Below, in pieces: positions 11,711 to 22,679 of a DNA stretch of 64,000 nt. Positions within the stretch are counted from its first letter, which is position 1. The number at the start of each line of letters is the position of its first letter. Under the pieces are notes generated by a model. The model was given only the letters and a program-made list of their open reading frames with translations, did not search any database and was not told the origin of the DNA. The DNA comes from Epiperipatus broadwayi. Its lineage: Eukaryota > Onychophora > Udeonychophora > Euonychophora > Peripatidae. A program made the translations under genes and the position numbers. The stretch is from the NCBI GenBank assembly GCA_028023455.1, contig JAQFVV010000030.1:1692501-1756500 (forward strand), read 5' to 3'.

Positions 11711-12037
11711 ATTAGTAACAAATACTATAGCTTCAAAAAGTAAATAAATGTATTATTAATAACTGAATATTTTCTCACATTTGCCCGTCAACAAACACAA
11801 CCAATTGAGAATCTATAAAATAAGAAAACCATCTCAAAGTTCATAAAATAATAATAAAATGATAATAATTGTGCTTCATGTTCAGATGAAATATATATAT
11901 AATTTGTCTCAAATAAATTATATTCAACCATGTGTTAACAGATATAATGTGCAAAATGTAATGATATTAATACTTAGCTAATAAAGATGAAGTGTGATAA
12001 ATAACTTTATTCGAGTTTCACATTTAAGAGCACCAAC

Positions 12038-12193
12038 TGTAATGGTACATTTTTATCTCTTTAAAAGAGCAAGTGAATAAAATATATCTTAAAATTATTT
12101 AACATATTCAGATGTTAATATAGTCTTAATGAAGAAAAAACATAATGAATGTTTATCTACATTATATCTTATTAAATAATCAGTCTTCTTACA
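12038..12193 (-). repeat. possible LTR fragment
   Basis: On the minus strand it would run from TGTAAG (12193) to CATTACA (12038). It is followed by ttggtgctc, a plausible primer-binding site, then the gag-like relic. Part is repeated at 5980-6093. It is short (156 bp) and an ordinary dispersed repeat is equally possible. Confidence 0.3.
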
Positions 12194-12226
12194 CCTTTAA
12201 GCAAATAATTTTTATTAATATAATAA

Positions 12227-12255
12227 GTTTCAACTGTTCGTGGCAGTCTTCTTCA
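12227..12255 (-). ncRNA. hammerhead-like CTGAAGA...GAAAC motif, isolated copy
   Basis: Minus strand: CTGAAGA, A, stem GACTG/CAGTT around CCACGAA, then GAAAC, followed by an A+T stretch with aataaa and tttgctta. It parallels the family a motif at 19048-19090 (aataaagtttgcta). No inverted partner is visible. Confidence 0.4.
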
Positions 12256-12263
12256 GATGTACA

Positions 12264-12355
12264 AAAATTCAAATATTATAAAAATACAACCAAAACTTAT
12301 ATATACATCAATTCAAATATTATAACACTACAATTAAAACTTATATATACATCAA
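12264..12355. repeat. two-copy tandem repeat, about 45 bp
   Basis: The block starting attcaaatattata and ending acttatatatacatca appears twice in succession with a few differences. Confidence 0.7.
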
Positions 12356-12439
12356 TAAACTATCAATTTTATACATATATTAATACTCTTAATTCCTTCA
12401 TATTTATATTTTTACAATTATATGAATAAGCTTTCATTA

Positions 12440-13668
12440 TGGTGAGTCAAGTAGGCAGACTCACTTAAATTAAATAGTAATGAGAATAATGACTCTCAAT
12501 AAATACTATTAATGGTTTACCATAACTTCTTTCAGCTCCAAAATATATATATTATAACCATCTCTATATGGATAACAAGAATATATCCATAAAAAAAATG
12601 TTAAAATAAAAATATTTTCTTAAAACCAACTAGGCTAGCGTGAATTGATAAATCTAAGGAAGTTCATAAAGGGTCCATGAAGATAATAACTTCTAGTATC
12701 AACATCGGTTAAACTAGTTTTAAAATCCATAAGCAAAATATTATTAAATAAATTTAATATTTACAAAACCAATAAATAGTTAATAATCAGGTCTATGAAA
12801 TGAATATGGAATTCGAATTATGAATTAGGTGATAAATGAATTAGGATGTAGACGACTAAATGGCTGATGAAAATAAATAATGAAAATGAACGAGCTTAAG
12901 AGTGGGGAGAAGAGAAAGAAAATGTGTTAGGATAATTAATGATTAAGATGATGATAAAATAGAAGCCAATGAAGGATGAATCAATTATGATAATGAATTA
13001 AGATAAAATGAGGATGAAGAAATAAAAGAAAGAAAGGTCCAGATGAAATATGAGAACAATGTTGATGATGGAGAATGAGATCCTGAACTATAAACTAATA
13101 CTGTATTAAATGATAGTAAGATAAAATAAAACAAAGTATGGATTCTAAGTTTGATGAAACCAGAATATTTAACCATGAAGTTAAAATAAACTATTAAGTT
13201 TTAAAAACTAGAAAAGAAATTTACATTTTAAAATTATACAAACTCAAATTGTGAAGATAAACATAACTCAAATCGAAGCACAATAAATAACTTCAGACAT
13301 AAAAATTACCATGAATTCAAAATTACAGCTGTGAATTAGTAATTTATTTTTCTCAAGGTTCAAATAACTTAAATATTACTATTTTACAAGATATACTTGG
13401 GTCAGTGAGGGGATTTTGCTATTACCCAAATATAACAAAGACAGCTCATAAAACAAAATAAAATTAATAAAGAATATTTGGCAATCCCAATACCAACAGT
13501 AAGATGAACTTTTTAAGTTTTATGAAGTACAAATACATTCTTAATAAAGTAAGCACAATAACTTACAAACTCTTTTTTATTAAGTAACTATGGAAAATAT
13601 GACCAAGAACAGTCAATGATGTATTATATATTCAAATAAACAGGTTATTCCAAAACCATTATGAGCAG
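12440..13668. other. intergenic, purine-rich tract
   Basis: From about 12780 to 13180 the + strand is strongly purine-rich, with recurring gatgaa/aatgaatta words that look like a decayed simple repeat. No gene was recognised. The minus-strand frame at 12985-13176 reads poly-Ser/Phe low complexity. Confidence 0.45.
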
Positions 13669-14338
13669 AAATTTTACTATTCATTCCATATTATTCATCA
13701 TGGTTCACTGCAAATTATGTGTATCCACTAGAATTATGCTCTTAAATTGTTAATACCTATTAAATAAAATTCAAAGCTTTTGTTCTTTTTCTCTTCTTTT
13801 TAAGCAAAAAAAAGTTTTATGATATCTCATTTCCTTGGTATGTTGCCATAGTATTTAGTCTTATTTGGGGTCAAATTCATTCTATCATTTATTCATTTAA
13901 TTTCCTTTCTAATAAACTCACATTTCCTGTTATTAAAATGTCTTTACAAAATATATAACTTTATAAATTGGAATACAAAATGTATTCACCTTATACTAAA
14001 AAAAAAGACGTCTTAGGCTAATATTTTGAATCTCACTTTAGCTCGATAGTGTGGAGATATTATCGTAAAATATCTGAACATTACATAGATTAAATATTTT
14101 AATTAGAATATTATAATTTTTATTATTATTAATTATTCAAGACTGACCAATTATGTTACATGTAATTCCATACATATACATCCAGCAATTATTCATTTGT
14201 ATATAATAATTAAAATGTGGATGATTTATATTACATTTATGGTATTTCTTTTGCTACATCATTATAAAGATAACATGGCCAATATTAAATAAAATTTTAA
14301 AAATCATGGGATGTGAACTCAAATTCCAATATTACAAT
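13669..14338. repeat. dispersed repeat h, copy 2 (empty site)
   Basis: Second copy of the repeat at 8621-9482, lacking the nested 252-bp insertion. The uninterrupted site is at 14097-14112. Differences are spread over the whole length, so the duplication is old. Confidence 0.75.
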
Positions 14339-14940
14339 ACATGTATATATATAATTTTTATTTTAGTTTAATTTTATCCATTCTTAAAATTTCATTTATA
14401 TAAAAACTTGCTGGTGATTTATTATAAAGTTTGGTAAAAGCATTTTATTTTTAATGTCATGAAGATATTAATGAAAATTATCAATGAAATATAAACTCTT
14501 TGAATTTGAACTGAGCCTAAAAAGTTTAAAGATTTAATATATGATTCTTGAAAAAAATAGGATATTTCCAATACTGAAATTTGTGTAGAAGTTTTTATAG
14601 TTATATATATATATAAATTAATTAATCTTTTAAGTGTAATTGTAAAATTAAAGAATTGTAATTACATCTATACGTCTTGATGATTTTGGTTTGTTGGTTA
14701 ATAGATCTGTTTACAAAATTTATCAAGACAAAGTCATTATATACTATTCCCATTTCCAACTTTGTACATGCACATAAAATATATTCTATAATATTCTCAT
14801 TATTATAGACTTGAATTTTTTAAATACTATATTAGAAGCATAATATTTGACTACTATTAAAAGATTGATCGATTAAATTCAATGAACATTGACTATATAG
14901 TTTTTTTCTAATACTATGTTGCATGATTATTTCAAATAAT
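14339..14940. other. intergenic, nothing recognised
   Basis: A+T-rich with short TA runs (14341-14353, 14604-14615) and no plausible gene. Confidence 0.5.
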
Positions 14941-15157
14941 AATTATTAAGTGGATTAAACCACTAATGTCTAGGTGCAATGCTCTCAGATCCAAGGTGCC
15001 TCACTGACGAAAGCCACAAGCTAGAAACTAGTCTGGGGATATTGGATGAGTAGGCACTAGATAGGGATGCCTTCTGGCATTGATTGATTACTGTGGCTTG
15101 CACTGAGTGGCACTATTGCATGGAGAGTTTTGCCTGTTTTATTAAATAAATTATTAA
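14941..15157 (+). mobile_element. family b insertion, single truncated unit
   Basis: A + strand family b unit containing the ribozyme, the ggatattggatgag block and the terminal gttttgcctgtttt. Possible 9-base direct repeats aattattaa at 14941-14949 and 15149-15157. The left end is short, with gtggattaaaccac capable of a small hairpin. No inverted partner is present. Confidence 0.6.
14998..15040 (+). ncRNA. type I hammerhead ribozyme motif (family b)
   Basis: Stem I 5' strand gcctca; CTGACGA; stem II A-AGC/GCT-A around CACAA; GAAA; stem III acta gt (ACTAGT, only two pairs); GTC with the scissile bond predicted at 15033/15034; then stem I 3' strand tggggat. Stem II has A-U where other copies have G-C (AGGC/GCCA), a compensatory change. 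Family knowledge: hammerheads with minimal stem III tend to work as dimers. Activity has not been shown. Confidence 0.65.
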
Positions 15158-15861
15158 AAGGAGCAATTTAAAGATATAAAAAAAAACAACTTTAGTTTTA
15201 GTAGATGTTATTAAATCTATGTATATTTTGGCAGATTTTTCTTGACTAGAATTTTGTATGATATTTGCCCTTTATGTAATTTTATAAATTTGCATTGTTG
15301 TTTTATTTGTACCTTTTTGATAGCTTTGACTTTGAATATATGACCTGTGGTTTGACAAAGACATAGCAATTGGAATTTGTTTTAAAACTTGGTGAGCCAG
15401 TGGAGTTCTCTGAATATTTTTGTTTTAGAAGACATTTAATTCTTTTTAGGTATTGATTATTTTATATTTTATAAAATATATGGTTATTTTGTTTTCACTT
15501 GGAGTTCGTTATTTTATATCTGTTCTCAGATTAATAGAGATAAATGATATTTTACGTTTCATTTTATAGTTTTTTCAGTAGTGTGATTAGTATTTTCTAT
15601 TATTTGTTAATAATAAGTATATTTTGTTATCTTTAAAAATTTTTACTAATTAAAATATAAAGTTATAAAAAATCTGTTTGTAAATATTTGAATCCGTAAT
15701 AAATAAATATTTTAAATAAAAAATAAAAAATATGGTAATATTTATTTAAAACTGATATCAACAGTTTGCGATTAATATAATCTTGACTTATATAAATGTG
15801 GATGGATGTTCAGATTTTTGTCTATATAAAGTCAAAGTAATGTTTTTGTTGTTTTTTTATC
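15158..15861. other. intergenic, nothing recognised
   Basis: T-rich, unique-looking DNA without a plausible frame or repeat partner. Confidence 0.5.
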
Positions 15862-16197
15862 TTTTATGACAGCGGTCCCCAACCTTTTTGCACTTACGAG
15901 CCCATTCTATAATACTGGCCAGATGATGGGCACCATTTATTTTTTTCAATGTAAATTTATAATTGGATATTGTTATTAATACACATAATGTACAAAAAAA
16001 AATATTTATTTCAAAAATAAAAATTTAACATTTGATTACAATATAATACAATAATTTATAAGAAATTTTAAAAATTAAATTTATTTGTATCAGATAAATA
16101 ATTTTTTATCGTGTTTGGATAGTGGCGGACACATATAAAATGGTCTGGGAGCGCCATGGTGCCCATGGGCATAGGGTTGGGGGCCCCTGTTTTATGA
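15862..16197. mobile_element. hAT-type MITE, 320 bp
   Basis: Perfect 8-base target duplication ttttatga at 15862-15869 and 16190-16197. The element 15870-16189 has inverted ends cagcggtccccaacc and ggttgggggcccctg and an A+T-rich non-coding centre. Eight-base duplications and CAG...CTG ends with the GGTCCCCAACC block are typical of non-autonomous hAT transposons. A transposase elsewhere would be needed to move it. Confidence 0.92.
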
Positions 16198-17165
16198 TAT
16201 ATGCTTATGTGCATATGTTTTAAAATGTTTTTATAAAATGCTACCATCGATAAAGGTATATATGTATCTGAAGAGAAAATTAGACTGTAAAATTCATTTT
16301 AACTGAAAGGTTTTTAAATTAGTTAAGGATTGCTTGTATTTACTTTGTAATGAATTGTGATATGAATTCATTTACTTTATTAACTGAATAATATAAATTA
16401 GATCAGAATTTCACCATAGATTTGTTTTTTGATCTCATGGTAAAAGCTCTTAATCCCATAATAGGTAATCAGATGCTAAATACATGCTCAAAAGTTTTCA
16501 TACGATTTTATAACAATTATGACTTTTCTAAATTTCTATTTCAATTGTTTTTAAATGAGATTTATAGAAATATTCATGATAAATAAAATATATAACAAAT
16601 ACAATATTTCATCTAAGAAAATGTTTCATGCTTTAAAAAGTATTTAGTTACCTACCTGTCCCTGCAATCATTTGGTTCCAAGCCTTCGTTTAGTTGTCTA
16701 AATCACACATAATACTAAATCCTGAGTATATGTTTTTATTATGAATAACACCCACCTATGTTACCATGAATTTTAAAATTAAATAAAGACATTAGTAAAA
16801 CATTTAATAAAAAAAGGGAAAAAAATAATGCAGTTATAAGAAAGACAGTAACCATAATTAATTGTGAGGAAATTGACTGTGCAAAATTGGGGAATGATTT
16901 AAAGATGATTCATTATGCTATTCATAAAGTCAGGCGCATATTAAATTTATGAATTCAAATTTATGAATTTCTAATTTTTTCCTTTAACATTTTTTCCAAA
17001 TTGCGCATAGTGAACTAAATTTTTTAAAAAAACTATACTTCTATATCCTTTTGACACTTACAAAAAAAGAACAAATTTTAATGATTACTTTCATTAAAGT
17101 GAGTTTTATTATTAAATAATTGCCAGTCTTGTAAACAATAACTTTTATTATGAAATGTAATATAT
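16198..17165. other. intergenic, nothing recognised
   Basis: No gene, RNA or repeat could be supported. Confidence 0.45.
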
Positions 17166-17278
17166 AAATAATCTGGTACTTATCTGATAACCGGGTACAG
17201 TCGCTTGATGACATTCTTTATGTGCAAAAACACATAAAAATGTCGTTTCCCAGCTATCATACAAGTACCAATAATCTA
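17166..17278. repeat. short inverted repeat (small palindromic MITE-like)
   Basis: Arms 17166-17224 and 17230-17278 pair with several mismatches. The centre cacataaa/tttatgtg is strongest and the outer ends match as atctggtactt/aagtaccaat. No clear target duplication was found. Confidence 0.5.
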
Positions 17279-18577
17279 TAACTTTTTGCCATAAAATCCT
17301 GCAATCTCTAAAAAAATGTCTGCACAAAAATTATATTTTTCAAGTATGTTTAAATGGCATATATTCTGCCATTGCTCTTAATAAATGTCTAGTATGTGCT
17401 AAAATAATACCATGAAGTTATAAGAATCTGCACATATAATATTTACCTTGATTTTTTTTTTTGTAATTCACGGTAGTGTACGTGTTTGTATTTAAATAAA
17501 AAAAATCACGACTTTGTCAGAATGATGGCTTTAAGAAGTATCTAACAACTGTAAAATTCACTTCACTGAGTATATATTTTTCTGTTTACTTTAAGTCATT
17601 TGGAATATTTCTAAGCAATGAATGTTAATGATCAGCTTACATTAATTTTAATAAAATAGAAATAGTAATATAGATAAAATATTGTTAATACAGCTTACTG
17701 TAGTTTGGCAATTACCAATATCTGGATAAAATTACAAGTGAGCCCTTTGAATTTTCACATTCACTAGAATTTATTATTTTAATATAGTAGCATTATAAAT
17801 TCTTGTTTTTACATTTGTTATAATGGAAATGCTTTTAAATTATGCACAAATACGCTTTTCACTACTATCCATTTAATATTTAATTTTGAGAATTATGCCT
17901 CGGTATGATTCTTCTTCCTATTGCTAACGTAAAGAAAGAAAAAACTTTTTTTGTTCATTTAATTATAAATTGGTGATATAATTTAAAAATAAATGAATTC
18001 TTTGTTTCCAACATGTTGTGAAATGAATATTTATTCTTGTAAGTAGTAAGATGTTCTCAAGTAAAACTGATGTTTAGAAAACATCCATTGAGTGCAGTAT
18101 AGAACAATAAATGAACAACAATAAGTGGGTATAAATAGATCAGAAATGAACATCTATGACAGTCTAGTCTAGTGCCTTCTAAGCATTAACTCAAGAAGCA
18201 TTGTTACAGTGATCTGATCCCATGCAGAGAATAGAAAACACTAGCTAAAACAATTTTCCACCATAGTTTAGATAGCCATGCCTTACTGACAGCAAAAGTA
18301 TTTTCAATACAAAGATCCAGCATAGCAATTATGATATTGGCCAGCAGAAGACCATCTAGTATGTGACTAGAAACCAACAGCAATACCAGTCTAAACATCT
18401 GGAAATGCAACAGGGTCCAGAGATTAACACTGAAGTTTGCTAAAACCAGCCATTGCTTGCTTTAATCATGTTGTGAGGAAAGAAGTGGACTGTGCTAGAA
18501 GACCTACCCAAGACATGTTGTATACCATAACTAACATCACCAGTATCCAAGGAGAATAATAACATACTAGATAAACT
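17279..18577. other. intergenic, with an unrecognised less A+T-rich segment
   Basis: 17279-18130 is plain A+T-rich DNA. From 18140 to 18560 base composition is more balanced and reads like an old coding or transposon fragment in several broken frames (for example ACFNHVVRKEVDCARRP on the + strand near 18450). I could not assign it to a family. Confidence 0.35.
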
Positions 18578-18686
18578 AATTATGACTTCATAAATATTAC
18601 CAAAATCACACTTTTCTTTATGTTTGCCGTAATATCATATAAATATAATTTATCCAAACTTCAAACACTTTTAGCAAACTTTATTT

Positions 18687-18728
18687 GTACATACACCTAC
18701 GTTTCGACTGACCTGCAGTCTTCTTCAG
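18687..18728 (-). ncRNA. hammerhead-like motif, left arm of family a
   Basis: Mirror copy of the motif at 19048-19090, on the minus strand. Confidence 0.5.
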
Positions 18729-19047
18729 AGCTATGATATAATGAACAAAAAAACATAAAATATATATATTAAAAACCTGAAATAAATAATCAAACCCAAA
18801 TAAAACAATTAATATAAAATAAAATGTACTACATAAATGAAAAATAAATATAAATTATATTTAGATTAATAGTTGTCCTTGAATGTATATATGTATAAAG
18901 TTAAGAATACACATGTATAATTTATATTTATTTTTCATTTATGTAGTACATTTTATTTTATATTAATTGTTTTATTTGGGTTTGATTATTTATTTCAGGT
19001 TTTTAATATATATATTTTATGTTTTTTTTGTTCATTATATCATAGCT

Positions 19048-19090
19048 CTGAAGAAGACTGCAGGTCAGTCGAAACGTAGGTGTATGTACA
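19048..19090 (+). ncRNA. hammerhead-like motif, right arm of family a
   Basis: CTGAAGA, A, stem GACTG/CAGTC with loop CAGGT, GAAA. A possible stem III follows, ACGTA/TATGT with loop GGTG, then A as the cleavage base (GTA). The core therefore matches, but an extra A precedes stem II and no stem I can be formed next to the core. Either a degenerate or a variant ribozyme. Confidence 0.45.
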
Positions 19091-19148
19091 AATAAAGTTT
19101 GCTAAAAGTGTTTGAAGTTTGGATAAATTATATTTATAATTATGACTT

Positions 19149-20429
19149 ATTCATACATATAATAAAAGAATGATATCTGCAGAAAATCAGGGTTTTGAAC
19201 TTTTCAAACTTTACACTTAGTAATATCTTATCAATATAAATATTCTAATACCCTTAAATATAACAGCCAATGCCAATAAATCTTTATGGATTATTAATAA
19301 ATGTGATAGATTTGAAAAGAGACTGGCAGTGAAATTTGAGAATAATTTAAATTTTCTCACTTATAAACAGGAAGGTTAAGTTTTACATCTTGATTAGTAC
19401 AACAAAGATAATTACCATTTGTTCTGTTGTAATTTATGTTAATGCTTTTAAGTACAAATTTTCAAATTAAATTTCTAACTAAGATTCATTTTAAAGAAAA
19501 AACATCTTTGTTTTAGAGAAAAAAATTTTTTTTCCTTATTTGTTACATTCAAGTTTAGATTTTTATCAAAATCAGAACTAAAATTAAATATGTTGCATTA
19601 ATTAAAGAGACATTTTTTGTATTTGGTTCTAAATAATTTACTGATAGTTTTAAAATATCAAAAAATATTATTTAATTAATATTTTAGTTATTCCAGACTT
19701 TATGTTTCAACAATAAACTTTATTGACCCATAAAAGGTTACATGTTGTACATATGTGCAAATGATTGCCTGGGCTACAAAGGCAAATTGATACACAGAAT
19801 AATAGTCCAGATTCATTTTTACATTATTTTTCATAGCAATTAACATATAAATTGTATTGGAACATTAATTCTCTTCAGGAAGATTTAGTCTTAATACAGG
19901 TGCCATGTCAAAATAAAGTGTTCAAACATAAGCAGATGTCTGTGTAAGCTGTTTATATAGACCCTTCATATATTTATTAAAAGATGTGTGCGCGAAGATT
20001 TTTTTTTAACATGGATGCTTGACGCATGGGGAATAGCGAAGAGGGAGAAGACAGAACTCACGTTCTTTCAAGATAATTTTATTTTTGTTCAGGTAATAGA
20101 TTAGTCTGGGTATGTGTTTCCAATGTTGAAGTTATGTGTTCATAGCACTGAAGATTGCCTCATGTCCATTGAGTGAACTATTCAGGTACCATTTACCAGG
20201 GCATACTATTCCTACTACCATTTATAGGGGGCTTTCTCACTGGTTGGGTTTTAAATAATTATATTTCTAATTTTGCTCATGTTCATTTCTCTTCATGCTT
20301 AATTATATATGCACGCATACTGGGTTATGTGTCTTGAGATTAATCCATCTTACTAGATACAAAAACTGCAAAATATTCTATAAAAAAAGAAAAGTAAAAG
20401 AGCATGGGCTTAATTATACCTTCATTTAT
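19149..20429. other. intergenic, nothing recognised
   Basis: No supported feature. The frame at 20295-20534 overlaps the next palindrome and has no recognisable content. Confidence 0.45.
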
Positions 20430-20996
20430 GTACAGAAAACTTTGGAATTATCCAAACAGAAGTCAATCTCCAATAATGCGCTATTTCTTAAATATTATAA
20501 ATTTCCACGCACTCTCCCACCGGTAAGAATTTAAAAAACTTAAGTGAATCGCTTAAGTTTAGAGCATACATTCTTTATACACCATCTCTTACAGGCTATG
20601 CTTAAATCAGGGCTTGAGTCTATTATGTGCCTGATGTTATGATCAAATATTCAATTGTACAAATCTATTTAACCCATCATAGGAGAAAGAGTGTGTCTCA
20701 TTTTTAACTTTCTATGATTAGACAATCACAACTTATAAATGTAAACCTATTATTATAAAGTGCTGAAAACTTTGAAATTACGATTGAATATTTGATTATA
20801 ACATCAGGCACACAATAGACTCAAACCCTGATTTAAGCATGGTTTGTAAGACTTGGTGTATATAGAATGTACGCTCTAAACTTAAGTGATTCACTTAAGT
20901 TTTTTAAATTCTTACCGGCGGGAGTGTGTATGGAGATTTATAATATTTAAGAAATAGCACATTATCAGAGATTGACTTCAGTTTGAGTACAGAAAA
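20430..20996. mobile_element. palindromic insertion, family g
   Basis: Direct repeats gtacagaaaa at 20430-20439 and 20987-20996. Inverted arms of about 230 bp (20454-20690 and 20770-20984) carry scattered differences, separated by an 80-bp spacer. A short left-only extension (20440-20453) is present. Each arm contains the perfect sub-hairpin cttaagtga/tcacttaag. No CTGANGA/GAAA motif was found. Confidence 0.7.
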
Positions 20997-21411
20997 ATAA
21001 TTTGAGTAATAATTTAACTTAATAGTATATATAAAAAAAGATATTTTTCTCTCTTAATTTTGCTTTTTTGATCTATCAAGAAAGGATTTTGGATGATAAT
21101 TTTTCATTTATTAGCAGTAAAAAATATTAATTTTATTTGATTATAAACTGTTAATTATTGTTTATTTATTATTTAAAATATAATTAGAAATATATTTAAA
21201 CTAATATATACTTTTTCTTTTATTTATTTAATGAATAATATTCTATAAATGTGATCATTCAAAGAAAATACTTTTAAAACATCTGTCTATATTTTTCATG
21301 TAAATTAACTTTAAAAAAAGTTCTGAACTGCTTGACTGTAACATTATTGGGTTTTAATTGTATTTATAAAATAATTAATAATTAATAAAATAATTAATGA
21401 AATATAACTGG

Positions 21412-22352
21412 TAATAAAATAATAGATACAGAGGCAAAACTCTCCCTAAGCCAGAGTAATCAATGGATGCAAGAAGGTCTATGCATAAAATTCCTATCGA
21501 GTGCCTACTCATTCAATATCCCCAAACTAGTTTCTAGCTTGTGGCTTTCGTCAATGAGGAGCCTTGGATCTGAGAGCACTGCACCTAGATCTTAACAGCT
21601 ACCTTTTATTTTATTAACTAATGGTAAAGCTTTGAGTCCAAAATGAAAACACAATGTTTTCAATTCAAGCTTATTAGCTTGTATAGTCGTATAGATCTGA
21701 ACTCAGTTTAGCAGCTATACTTTTTGGTGTCTTTGGTTCTTTAATAACCACAGTCACCATAGTCCTAATGGGAAGGATTGCTATTAAACCACTAAACATC
21801 ACATGATCATCATTCATTATGCTTACACAAGCTGTTTACACAGAGGCAAAACTCTCCATAGTAGTGTCAATCGCTGCAAGCCAGAGTAATCAATGGATGC
21901 AGAAATTGGGCATAAAACCCCTATCTAGTGCCTATTCATCCAATATCCCCAGACCAGTTTCTAGGTTGTGGCTTTCATCAATAAGGAGTCTTAGATCTGT
22001 GAGCACCGCATCTAGATCTTAGGATCTAATGCAATCCTCCAACAGCCACCTTTTATCTTATTAGCTAACTATAAAGCTTTGAGTCCAAAATGAAAACACA
22101 ATGTTTTCAATTCAAGCTCATTAGCTTGTATAATCATATAGATCTGAACTCAGTTCAGCATCCATACTTTTTGGTCTTTCGTTCTTTAATAACCACAGTC
22201 ACCATAATCCTCTTGTGTAGGATTGGTATTATATCATTAAACATCACATGTTTACCATTCATTATGTTTATACAAGTTGTTTACATAGAAGCAAAACTCT
22301 CCATACAGTAGCACCACTCAGTGCAAATGTTTAGCGATTTAATAAAATAATA
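21412..22352 (-). mobile_element. family b insertion, head-to-tail tandem
   Basis: Direct repeats taataaaataata at 21412-21424 and 22340-22352 enclose just over two tandem units on the minus strand. The unit end ggcaaaactctcc recurs at about 21434 and 21846, and again as gcaaaactctcc near 22290, giving spacings of about 412 and 443. Each unit holds the gatctgaactcagtt(c/t)ag hairpin and a ribozyme remnant. This direct-tandem copy contrasts with the inverted copies at 38.5 and 43.2 kb. Confidence 0.8.
21525..21585 (-). ncRNA. hammerhead ribozyme remnant (family b)
   Basis: Minus strand: cctcattgacgaaag, stem II AGC/GCT, GAAA, ACTAGTT, then ggggat. The core CTGA is changed to TTGA and the cleavage triplet to GTT, so activity is doubtful. 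Confidence 0.45.
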
Positions 22353-22679
22353 TGGCTGTTATATTTTGTAATAATATTTATATTTACATTAGTATAAGTT
22401 TGTGCACTCCAGAAAAAGTAGAAAATATATTAGAGAAATATATTTTAGATTGCTAACAGAAAAGCATTAAATTTAATTAATAAATTTACGTTAATTGATA
22501 AATTCCAAGAAATTTATTGATTACAAATATTTCTTGATAAGAGACTAATTAATTTAAAGAGATGGAGAATTACCTTAAATGGAAATAAGTAATGAATTGG
22601 GTGTGTAATTGAAAGCTAAAATTAATTCCATTATACGATAACAAACTATAAATAGAGTAAGCAATAAAGTGCATTGTTT
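22353..22679. other. intergenic, nothing recognised
   Basis: A+T-rich spacer with no supported feature. Confidence 0.4.

Larger units (their letters stand above)
18578..19148. mobile_element. palindromic insertion, family a (young copy)
   Basis: Direct repeats aattatgactt at 18578-18588 and 19138-19148. Inverted arms of about 220 bp (18638-18865 and 18918-19138) are almost perfect, so the insertion is recent. A 49-bp extension (18589-18637) lies only on the left. Each arm carries the hammerhead-like motif near its outer end (18687-18728 minus; 19048-19090 plus), followed by aataaagtttgcta. Confidence 0.82.

Noticed and set aside
15862-16197. Including the hAT MITE in the palindromic ribozyme-bearing set
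   Set aside because: Its inverted ends are short and flush with an exact 8-bp duplication, without an unpaired tail; this is ordinary hAT behaviour.
19048-19090. Calling the family a motif a bona fide hammerhead ribozyme
   Set aside because: Core bases and stems II and III can be drawn, but there is an extra A before stem II and no stem I beside the core, so it is reported only as hammerhead-like.
21412-22352. CRISPR-like or satellite array
   Set aside because: Only two-plus long units with a target duplication; no short regular repeats with unique spacers anywhere in the window.
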